A DNA stretch of 64,000 nt, taken from assembly GCA_013397435.1 (NCBI GenBank), contig VZRG01002285.1, forward strand, positions 26,175-90,174, written 5' to 3'. Below are positions 15,101 to 24,292 of this stretch, piece after piece. Position numbers and translations under genes: made by a program. Position 1 is the first letter of the stretch, and every line of letters begins with the position of its first letter. The notes under the pieces are model-generated. The model was not told the DNA's origin. It saw only the letters and a list, made by a program, of their open reading frames with translations, and ran no database searches. The DNA is from Erythrocercus mccallii (taxonomy: Eukaryota > Chordata > Aves > Passeriformes > Dicruridae).

Positions 15101-18100
15101 ATGCTCTAGTCAAGAAGCCACAGCTAGAGGTGTTAAAGCTACAGCATGGATAAGTCAAGGGCTAGCAAGTCTGCAGGACTGAGGTTATCCTTGTCTCCTG
15201 TGCTTTCAAGCCCTGGATGTGTGTTCTGACTCCATTCCCACATGCCTCCTGTCTAAGGATGTAGGGTCATTAGACAATACTGTTTAGTTTTGTTTATTTG
15301 ATATGCGTGGTGAGTAATCACAGCCTTCTGAGAGTACATGTATCCCAACCCTAGGCTAAATGCAAAACTGAGTTTCTTTTCTCTGCTCCTGTCATAGCAT
15401 CTAAGTATCTCTCAGACAGTCATGTAATTATCTTTGGCAGTAGCCTGATAAGATTAGGAAGTATTAGCCCCTTTAAAGTGGGCAACTTGAGATAGTAAGT
15501 TAGTGAGGTCAAAAAATGCTGAAATTTCTTCATGCTCAAAGTAAGACACTTTGGGAATCTGCAGGGCTGGCCTCTCCTCTACCATCTTGGAATGTGACAT
15601 TTTTGTGGTGTTATATGTGCTTTGACCCAAATGATCTCTCCTATCAGTTACAGTATGATGAGACCTCCCTTTTCTTCTGCAACCACAGTACTTTTCTTTT
15701 TCCTCTCAACAGTTTTAACTTGCCAAGTCCTCATTTCTCAAAACAACTAGGAGCTTATGAGAGCGATTCACAAGGAAGAAAGAGCCTTGTGACCCACAGC
15801 ATGTGTTGTTACATGTGGATATGTGTATCTGTGACCTGCTACAGCTACTCTGTCATGATTCAACTCAGCTAACAGAAAAAGAGATAGCTGTGATCTACTG
15901 GCCTTTGAATGGGGCAGGTAGTAGCATGTATCTGATAGTGACAGTCCACAGACTAGTACATAATCTGAAGTATCTTGCAGGATGTGGCACTGAATCCAAC
16001 AAAATGTGCTGTAGCAAATTAATAGATGAAGCTCTTTAGTCTTTCCTCTATCCTTGTGCTCTCCCTTAAGCCATATTTTGCCTGCCTGTTATCTGTCAGT
16101 TGTTGTTCTTCTGGAGATGTAAAGTACTTTCTCCAAAGTGTTTATTTTATTTGGGAGGGAAACAAGAACAAGACAATCTTGGCAAGATTTATAGATGAAT
16201 TTGCAAGCAATGTTGGAGTTGGGAGGAGTCAACCATGCAATATTTGCAGTTGTTGAGATGGTGCATTAAATCCTTCTTGAGCTAGAAACTTAAAATGGCT
16301 TGGCTATTCCAGAAAACAAGGTCAGTGTGAAATGTTGGGGGTTTTTTTTGTGAGCCAGTTTTTTTTTCGCTTCATAAGTAAGCAACTAAAGATGGGTCCT
16401 TCCAGTGGCATCTTAAGGGCAATCCTTGGTCTGTGTAGAGTTGGTGTGATGCCAATTACACAGTCATTCCCCATTTGGAGGGGAATTTTTTTCAGAGTAT
16501 GCCCTTTTCCTCCACAGTTTGAATAATGTCACCAAGATGGAAAGACATCTTTGCACATTACATGTTAGGCTTCTATTATCAACAAACTATCAACAAAGTT
16601 ATTTACTACTAGAAGGGGTCCCTAGTTCCTTGTTTCTGCCCTGCATAAAGACTAGCAGCAGTTTAATTAGATGTGTTTGAAAGGGCTATGTTGGACTTAC
16701 CTCTCTTAGCTTTGTCTATCTGTGACTCCCTCTGTCATGACTAATCCCTGAATTGAAGAATCATTCTGGGTGGGGAAATGTAGGTGCCCTTCCTCTGGGA
16801 CTGGCAAGAGCAAAGTAGGCAGGGTTGCTGCAGCAGCTCTTGAGATGTGAAATTCTTGTGTGAATTAAGGCTTGTCCTGGTGAGGAGGTAGTCAGAGTCA
16901 TTAGTTATGAAGTGGGTTGGGCTGTATGGGGAGAGGAGCACCTTAACTCTTGTAGTATGACCATCATCACAGGAATTTACTCTGGAATGTCCTCTACAAG
17001 TTTGACTATCTATAGAAATCTACCAGAAAAGAGAAAGGGGTGGTTGTTCTGTTCAGTGTTCACCTCCAAAGCTATGTAATTGCCAAAGCAGTTTTGGTTG
17101 CTGCTCACTCCTTGCCCCTTTGTAACTTCTCACAGAACAAAGTCGCCGTGATGACCTGGAGAGCCTGGGTTATGTGCTCATGTATTTCAACCTGGGCTCG
17201 CTGCCCTGGCAGGGCCTCAAGGCTGCCACCAAGCGCCAAAAGTACGAGAGGATCAGCGAGAAAAAGATGTCAACGCCCATCGAGGTGCTCTGCAAAGGGT
17301 ACCCTTGTAAGTGCTCTCATCTTGATGGCTGTCTTGTCTGCTGCTTGGCATGTTCACCTGGTGAAACCCCCTGGAATCCTGAATCCTAAAAGGCAGAGCC
17401 CAATACACCCCAGATAAGGATGTGCTGCTGACACCAGTGATGAGAAGGAGAATAGAGCGGTTGCGGTACAGTTCAGGTTCAGAAACGGGAAATGTGTTTT
17501 TGTGGACAGTCAAACCTTAAGTTAGAAAGGGCGTGAGAGTGCTGAGAGGGAGCATCTTTAGGACCTTGTGAGCATTTTAAGGTGGGGTGGGCACTGAGCT
17601 GAGAAGGTATGCTGATAATGCTGAATTTTTACTGGTTAATGAGGAGTCCCAGGAATAACCAGGCAATAAAGTGGCAAATGCAGTTCTTTGTAGGTAAATG
17701 TGGAGTCATGTGTGTGAAAACAGAGAGAAGTCTTGGTCCTCATATGATGTGCACAGTAGTAGGCTCTGGCTGACCAGTGCCACTCACCAGTGGGCTGTTG
17801 CCATTACAATCAATGGTTCTGTGAAAACATCAGCTTTGTGCTCAGTGGCTGCTGAGGAAAGGGAGCATTAGGAATTACTAGGAAAGAGGCCCAAACAGTG
17901 TGCATAAACCCATGGCCCACTTGCACCTTGCATGCACTGTGTAGGTCTCGTCCATCCCACTGTTTCACAAAGGATGTGGTATAACTGAGAAAAGGCCCAG
18001 GAAAGTGCCAAATGGGTGACCAGAAGTGAGTTGATTTCTGCCCAGGTAATGAAAAAGAGGTTGGTAGAGAGATGATAGAAGTCTAGTCTTTGGCTATGCC

Positions 18101-20306
18101 TACAAAATTTTGAATGGGATTGATTATTTGGTGGCTCCAGTTTTTGTATTGGAAGACAGTGCTGGTTTCTGCCAGCTTCAAAACAAAGGGATGTGGTTCT
18201 GCACACAGCCAGTAGTAGACCTGTGGAACTCCTTCCCAGAAGATGTTGTGGCTACTTAAATCTTACAGGAGTTCAAGGAGAGATGGAACAAGTATGTGTA
18301 AGAGAGATCCTGTGAGGATTACTAAATAGTTAGGAACTGCATCCAGATCATGAAGTTCCTGGAGCTGAAAGTACGTGCTGGGCTAATGTCGGTGGAAGTG
18401 TCAGACATGCCTGCTCCACTCTTTCTCCTCTCGTCTACTTCTGGCCACTGCTTATGACAGGCTACTGAGCTAGGAGGACTTCTGTTCTGAGTTGAACTTC
18501 CCAAAGCTCATCTTCAGCTCTTCTTTAGGCCTGCATACCTGCTGTCCTTCAGCAGGCACTGTGACTTGCTAGCTCTTGCTTGGAGAAGCCGACAGAAGGA
18601 GGTGCATAACATTTTCTCTGGTAAAAAGAGAGATGAGGTCCTTTTGGTGGCCAAAGCACTGCCATCAGCAGGCTCAGTTTTTGTTACACGGCTCTGTGTT
18701 TGTCCTGGTCCAGCGAGCCACTGTTAAAAGGCTGCAGCGGGTCCATGGTGGGACCAGGGAGGTTGGATGGCCAACAACAGCCATCAGTTGTTCTCTGCTC
18801 TCTCCAGCTGAGTTTTCAACATACCTCAACTTCTGCCGTTCACTGAGGTTTGATGATAAACCTGACTACTCGTACCTGCGGCAACTCTTCCGCAACCTCT
18901 TCCACCGCCAAGGCTTCTCCTATGACTACGTCTTTGACTGGAACATGCTTAAATTTGTGAGTGTTTGGCAAAAGGGCTGGATCAGGGTTGGTTTGTGTCA
19001 TGGAGATGGGGGAGGAAGGTTGAAAACTGCCTGCTGTCTGTGCTTAGCCCTGGTGAACAGCTTGAGCAAAGGGACCAGGCAGAGTGAAAAAGAGGCAGAG
19101 TTGTTTTGTGTATAACTAACTGGGGGTATAGCTGCTGTTGTATTAGTGTGTCTGATGGAGCATGTGACCTATAGACCTATAGCTAGAAGAGAACTATATT
19201 TGGAGCTGGGATTGTGGATTGCAGTAACTGTAGCTGTACAGTAACAGTAGCTGTAATTCATATGCTTTCTTACCTGTTTCATTTTGGAATGGAATGAGGT
19301 CCTTTCTTGGTGCAGTGGAAGATGGTGGGGGGCGTTTTGGGCATGGAGCTCCACTTCCTTGGTGTGATGGAGCATCATGTGTTTTCTGTCCGGGGCTGCT
19401 GCTGTCTCCTGCCTGACAGCTGTTTGTGGCATGGGGATTTCTCTACTCAGGGAGCAGCCCGGAACCCTGAGGATATGGATCGGGAGCGGCGAGAGCATGA
19501 GCGAGAGGAAAGGATGGGGCAACTTCGAGGGTCAGCCACGCGAGCGCTGCCTCCTGGCCCACCTGCTGGAGCCACTGCCAACCGTCTTCGCAATGTCACT
19601 GAGCCCATGGCCTCCACCCCCACCTCCCGAATCCAGCAGTCCGGTGAGGGGTGTGGTAGAGCTGGGGGAGAGTGCAACCTCTATTGTTGGCTGGAAACCA
19701 AAACCATTCACTGATACTCTTGTCTCGACATTCCTCTGCTCCAACAGGCAACACGTCCCCCAGAGCAATTTCAAGAGTGGACAGGGAGCGAAAGGTCAGC
19801 ATGAGGTTACACCGAGGAGCTCCTGCCAACGTCTCCTCATCTGACCTCACAGGGCGGCAAGAAGTGTCACGGATTTCAGCATCACAGGTGAGTTCCTGCT
19901 GCAGTGTTCCTAGCCTTGCCCTGGATGTCTGAGAAGGCCTACAGGCCCCAGAGCAGTTTTTGCCTGATTTGCTGGAGCTGACATGAGCTGGAAGCTTCTG
20001 GTATGGTGAAAGGAGTGGTACCAAGATACACCCTTGCTCTTCTGTTATGTATTTTCTGGAGGCCATGCTCAGTACTGCCATTTTAGCTCTCTGCTTTGCT
20101 TGGAGTAAGCCTTCATTTTGTTGTCTTCCAGACAGTGGTTTGGAGAAGCAAAGCAGTAAAACTCTTGAGAAGGGAGGGTGTTCTGAGAGAAAAGTGCTGC
20201 CTCTCTGTTTTGGTGCCCTTTTTTCTTTTTTCTTCCTCTCCAGCCCTTAGCAACTATTCCTTTTCTTTTGTAGACAAGTGTGCCATTTGATCACCTTGGG
20301 AAGTGA
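3126..20306 (+). CDS. CSNK1E: Casein kinase 1 epsilon (serine/threonine kinase), nine coding exons, complete
   Basis: Coding exons are 3126-3201, 9474-9584, 9749-9897, 10598-10826, 17136-17306, 18808-18956, 19451-19643, 19748-19887 and 20274-20306. All junctions are GT-AG and phases agree, giving 416 residues, the human length. The start (A at -3, G at +4) begins [16 protein letters not shown]. The kinase domain fills roughly residues 9-280: glycine loop GSGSFG (16-21), lysine K38 in VAIK, catalytic HRDVKPDN (D128), DFG (149-151), and the basic KRQKYERI segment near 220. The tail from about 295 is the phosphorylated autoinhibitory region. Its ending, [16 protein letters not shown] through [10 protein letters not shown], distinguishes epsilon from CK1 delta. 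Known roles of the family are phosphorylation of PER proteins in the circadian clock, Dishevelled/Wnt signalling and DNA-repair substrates. I see no frameshift or missing catalytic residue. Confidence 0.97.
6560..7021 (+). mobile_element. CR1 LINE 3' fragment in CSNK1E intron
   Basis: The hallmark 3' end of avian CR1 is readable: GGATGCCCCATCCCT, then AATGTTCAAGGCCAGGTTGG, GGTGTCCCTGCCCATGG, and GATCTTTAAAGTCCCTTCCA. It is 5'-truncated, as usual for CR1, and lies in the sense orientation in the intron between coding exons 1 and 2. No intact reverse transcriptase ORF remains. It is direct evidence for a bird or other sauropsid genome. Confidence 0.93.
7790..8115 (-). mobile_element. Old, degraded CR1-like LINE fragment, antisense
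   Basis: The + strand reads like the complement of ancient amniote CR1 copies: a segment with AAATATTTGTAGACTGTTGTC and ATGTCCC, then a run ending near AGGCCCCAATCATTTTGTTGC and CTAGCAGCTTGTCTGTCTCA. The match is to remembered consensus phrases and is clearly decayed, so the ends are approximate. Confidence 0.55.
10561..10579. repeat. (ATTA)n microsatellite just upstream of CSNK1E coding exon 4
   Basis: About four and a half ATTA units, followed by two ATCT units, sit 19 nt before the acceptor of the exon at 10598, in the region where a branch point and pyrimidine tract would be expected. Length variation here could alter branch-point spacing; that is inference. Confidence 0.8.
10827..17135 (+). 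other. CSNK1E: Long CSNK1E intron between coding exons 4 and 5 (6.3 kb)
   Basis: It is bounded by a GT donor at 10827 and a CACAG acceptor ending at 17135. I see no recent repeat and no known gene inside. ORFs on both strands have no family resemblance. One short sense ORF ending at about 11329 is discussed as a finding. Confidence 0.7.
17640..18360 (+). mobile_element. Ancient CR1-type LINE fragment (reverse transcriptase C-terminus plus 3' end)
   Basis: Several decayed phrases occur in the order expected for old amniote CR1: GTTCTGTGAAAACATCAGCT, CATTAGGAATTACTAGGAAAG, a stretch around AAAAGGCCCAGGAAAG, AAAATTTTGAATGGGATTGA, CTGTGGAACTCCTTCCCAG, and AGTTCAAGGAGAGATGGAAC. It lies in the CSNK1E intron between coding exons 5 and 6, in the sense orientation. 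It is much more diverged than the copy near 6.6 kb, so it is an older insertion. Boundaries are approximate. Confidence 0.7.
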
Positions 20307-22370
20307 GGAGCAATTGCCACTGGACCAGTGTTTGCTTAGGTGAGCCTGTACTCATGCCGGGGAACCCCTGAGGAGGGAATTGCTAGGAAGAAAAAGCCTT
20401 AAGACATTATATTGTTGTGGGAGATTGTTATATTTCCTTTCCTTTCACCTTACTTTGAGGTGTTTTTTGGCTTCAGAGGGAAGAGTAAGGTTGGCTGACA
20501 AAATCTTAAGGAGTCAGATTGTCTTAGGTGTAAAGGTAGATTCCATTCCTCCAGGAGGATAGGAAGTGTGGAGAAGATGCTAGGCTGGGGAGCCATTTCA
20601 CTAGTTCCTCGTGAATGCTTTTCTGGCAATGTGACAGTGTTAGGGTGGAGGGTGCTGAGCAGGTAATCAAGTGTGCAAGACTTTGTACAGCTACTGAGTG
20701 CCTCTTGTAGAGGAAACTACAGTAGCTGGGCAAGGTAACCGAGGAGTGTAGAGGAAAGGGCTGATTTGATTTGTTACACTCCAACTGGCAATGGAAGTTC
20801 TGGGAAGAGCCTTTACTCCTAACATCTCTTGCCTTTTTCTCTCTTTTGAATTCTCTTTTTAGTGTCTTCACTGTATTTTTCTTTTAAAAAACAACCCAAA
20901 AACCAAACAAAAACCTAAAAAAATAAAAGACACAAAAAAACCCAACAGAATTTCTTTTTGCCAATGATGAGGAGTCAAGCTGTGCCCCTGCGCTGGTGTG
21001 AGCTGTTTCCAGAGGGCCACCTGTCCCCGGCGTGAGCGTCTCCGAGGAGCTGTCACACATGGGAGCCATGCGGGAGCACCTGCGCTGCCCCCCAGCCCCT
21101 ACCCCTCCTGCTGCCCTCACTGGCTACCCTCAGTTCCCTCTCCTGACTCTGCTCCTGGTTTTGATTTCTCTCTTTTTTTTTTTCTTCTTGGATATCTTCT
21201 CCTGCTTTATTTTTTTTTAGTACTGTTTTCAAATCATATGGTTTCTAGCCATATAAATTCAAACTTTGCTCTCCTTTTTTTCTGAGAGCAGGGGTTGGTG
21301 GTGGGTGGGTGAGGTATTTTTTTGGTTTTGTTCTTTTCAGGAGCCTTGTGGACCAGGAGGGAATCAGATTCCAGCCAGACTTGATGATAGAAGTCTGATT
21401 TTTATTATTATAACAGAATTTATTTTCTCAAGCATTAAACACATTTAAGAGGGACTTGTGGCAACAGCCTAATCATTGACTTGGGCTTCCTTTCCTTGGG
21501 TGGCTTCTCTGCGGTTACTTTTTTGGCTGTTAGGAAAAGTGCCAGCTTTCCCTGATCCAAGCAGCCCTTGCGCACCAAGGGCTCTCTTTGGACAGGCACC
21601 AGGTCCCATGGAGGATGGGATTGTTGGAGCTGACATACAGGGAGAAAAATACTTCTCATCCCTGCAGCGGGGTCTTTTTTTTTTTTTGTCTGGCTGTGTG
21701 TGTTTTTCTATTTTTATTTTTTAATTAAAACTTGTTTTAATTCCTGCGGAGAGAGTTTGGGACTTGAGGAGGAGAGAGGGGCACACAGAAGCTGGAGTTT
21801 GGAGTTCTTTCAGAGCGATGGTTCTTGCTCTCTCCTTTCCTCATGCAACCCAAAGTAAGATCTACCAATACATGCACAATCCCCTCCTGCCCTCTCCCAC
21901 CTGTCTCCCCCCTCTTCCCCACCCCCCCCCAACTTTAGTTGTTTTTAAATATAATTTAGGAATACTCAAGCTGCTTTGTGGCACTTGGGGCTTTGAAACA
22001 CAATGATCACCACTGCGACCTATGGCCTGTAGCAGACACACTGTCACTGTAGTGTGAAGCCGATGGGTTGTTGGCAGGGCAGGGAGGGTGGGGTTAGTCT
22101 TTGTTTTGTTTGTTTTTACCCTTTATATTTAACACTTTATTTTTCCTCCCTGTTTTTTTCCTAATTTATTTACCCCTCTTACTGTCTCTCTCTTTTTTTT
22201 AATTAAAGAGCAAAACTTTTTATTACTTTGTAATTTAAAAAAAAAAACAAAAAAACCTGAAGAACTTTGGGGGGATTTTGTACTTTTTTCCTGTGTAAAT
22301 ATTGGACTTTTTTGAGCTTTATTGTGGTTGTTAATTTGAAGTAATAAAGTAGAAAATGATAAAGTGACAC
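20307..22370 (+). other. CSNK1E: CSNK1E 3'UTR, interrupted by an intron at 20340-20862
   Basis: After the TGA at 20304-20306 the exon continues 33 nt to a consensus donor (TTAG|gtgagc, GT at 20340-20341). The matching acceptor is the pyrimidine-rich tract ending in TTTTTAG at 20862, and the 3'UTR resumes with TGTCTTCACTG. The junction is inferred from splice consensus and from my recollection that mammalian CSNK1E mRNA joins the same two sequences. The UTR then runs through AT-rich and T-rich sequence to the poly(A) signal at 22343. Several ORFs inside it have no coding character. Confidence 0.75.
22343..22348 (+). terminator. CSNK1E: CSNK1E polyadenylation signal AATAAA
   Basis: A canonical AATAAA lies at the end of a long T-rich 3'UTR. 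Cleavage would be expected about 15-25 nt downstream, near 22365. An earlier AATAAA in the A-rich stretch near 20920 could give a much shorter UTR but lacks an obvious GU-rich downstream element. Confidence 0.75.
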
Positions 22371-23800
22371 CAGCATCTGTCATTTCTTACTTTAATGACC
22401 CTGGCATCTTTGCTGGGAGTCACATCTTACATAGAGGATGCATGGTCTTGCAGCTGGACCTGTTTCTGAATTCCAGGAACAAGTTTGATAGAATTACTGG
22501 AAAAAGAGGCACAGGACTGGAGCACCTAAAAATAAACCTGAGCTGATCTCTGCAATTGCAGCCTTGGAACAGGCGAGAGTTATGTGAAATCTGATTCAGG
22601 ATCTCTTGGTTCCTGGATCTGAGCCTCTGGCATCCCATGCATCTGGCCTTGAGGAGGAGAGAGGGATGGGTCTTTCCACACCATTGGCTTTGGGTGTGTG
22701 CTGACTTCAACAGAGGTGGACCCTGTATTTTGTGGTTTTTGCTTTCTTCAAAACTAAGTCCTGAAGGAGGGAGGCGTGGAGCCTCTCTTGACAACAAGCC
22801 TCAACTTGACAACAGCACAGTGCCTGATGCAAGCAGACCGAACTTGCTGTGAAGTGGCACCTGCTGCTTTGGTGTCTGCAGTGGTGTGGTTTGTTTGGGT
22901 TTCTCCTCTTTTGGTTGTCTGACCTGTCTGGCAGTAAAATACTAAATTTTAATACTGATTTATTTCTAAATTGCTGCTCCTATAGTTACGTATCCCTGCA
23001 TTATCCTGATGAGAGGCCTGTTTGTTCCAGGCTCTGTCAAACCCTTGAAACTTATTTTCAGAAACACCTGCTGGGAATAAATGATGGATCTTGGTGACTT
23101 CAAATTCTTTTCAAGCCTGTTCTCTGCCAGCTGACCAGGAAGAGCTGTTCCTTTGTTTTCCTGCTGCATGGGTCTTCTAGCTCCAGGGATGGGAGTAGAA
23201 GGGGATGGGAAGAGGAAGGTAGTTCCAGGGGTATGGGTTCTGCCCTTGCCTCTATTCAGCATTTGCCCTGCCTCCATTTTGAGTGTGCTTTTGCTGGATC
23301 AGAATGAAACTGTTGTAAATCCTGTTTTCTGTGAGAAAGGGGAATGTTTCTGGTGTATAAGACACCACTACCCTCCCTGCAGTGTGCCAGAGGCAGCAGA
23401 GCCGTTATCTGGCAGGGTCCAAAAGCGATGGGAGTGTTTGGGGTAGGAGTTCTGGCCTGGGACAGAAAGGGAATGCACTGCCATTTTGGAGCATGTGTGG
23501 TAGCAGCTCCGTATCTACTTCAAGATGGGTAAGTGGACTTGAAGCAGGAGGAGAAAAGGAGGAAATCATCAACCTTATCTCGGGTAGGATGTCACCTCCT
23601 TTTGCCAGTATTAAACCAGTCGTATTAAACGTTCTAGGGTGTGGTGCGTTTGCTTTTTCTTTGGCTTTTTTTTTTTCTTTCTTTTTAGGCTCCAAGTGCC
23701 CTGTTCAGGCTTGAGTAGAGGCACGGCTTTGGTTTCCATCACCTCTGTGTATGTTTGTTTCACTCGGGTGGAAATCTGCCTGGGGGAGGCTCCTCCTGAG
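22371..23800. other. Intergenic spacer between CSNK1E and TMEM184B
   Basis: About 1.4 kb separates the CSNK1E poly(A) site from the next CpG island. I see no gene, repeat family or long conserved ORF. A T-rich run at 23660-23690 lies shortly before the island. The two genes are tandem on the same strand and closely spaced. Confidence 0.6.
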
Positions 23801-23999
23801 GCCAGTACTGCCTTTGCCGAGGCTACTGGCGAGCACGAAGAGCTGCTGGATCGCTGGACCTCCCGCGTGCCTCGTTCCAGGAAGCGCATCCCTCCCCGAG
23901 GCGCTGCGGAAACACCTCACACCACCCGCCCCGCCGGCGCTGCCCCTTTAAGAGAGTAGCGGTGACGTCACCTTGTTTCCCCCCCCCCGCTGGCAGTGG

Positions 24000-24188
24000 G
24001 CGGTGCGCGGTGCCGTGCGCAGGCGCAGAGGGAGGGCCGGGCCGGGGCCGGCGTCGCCATGGGCTCCTGAGGCCTCCGCGACCCCGCGCCGGTGCCGGCG
24101 CTGCCCGCGGGGCAGCGGGCAGGGCCCGACCTGACCCGACCCCTCCTCACCCCACCGGGCTGGGCCGCGCCCGCCCGCCCGCTGCATG
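24000..24188 (+). other. TMEM184B: TMEM184B first exon (5'UTR; left end approximate)
   Basis: A GC-rich leader ends at a strong donor, GCATG|gtaagg, with GT at 24189-24190. The next convincing exon of the gene is at 37361, so intron 1 would be about 13.2 kb, unless further non-coding exons exist. The exon holds a very short uORF and ends exactly with an ATG. Assignment to TMEM184B rests on position, strand and the human gene's structure (non-coding first exon); I cannot see a transcript. Confidence 0.6.
24059..24070 (+). other. Minimal upstream ORF (Met-Gly-Ser-stop) in the TMEM184B leader
   Basis: The first ATG of the leader sits in a near-ideal context (GTCGCCATGG) and is followed by two codons and TGA. 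Such a short uORF would be expected to reduce or gate translation of the main ORF by forcing reinitiation. Its use depends on the transcription start being upstream of 24059. Confidence 0.55.
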
Positions 24189-24222
24189 GTAAGGCGAAGG
24201 CGGCTGTGGGCGTGCGGGCCGG

Positions 24223-24292
24223 CCTGGGCTGGGCTGGGCTGGGCTGGGCTGGGCCGGGTCGGGCCGGGCCGGGCTGGGCTGGGCCGGGCTGG
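24223..24292. repeat. (GGGCT)n / (GGGCC) pentanucleotide tract in TMEM184B intron 1
   Basis: Starting 35 nt after the exon 1 donor, the sense strand is a near-perfect tandem of GGGCT, with several units changed to GGGCC or GGGTC. The regularly spaced G-triplets on the non-template strand are the pattern that can form G-quadruplexes and favour R-loops. The tract also explains the spurious Gly/Trp/Ala-rich ORFs seen here. Confidence 0.85.

Noticed and set aside
18576..19115. 179-codon plus-strand ORF
   Set aside because: It is the CSNK1E exon 18808-18956 read through into both flanking introns; only the middle portion is real coding sequence.
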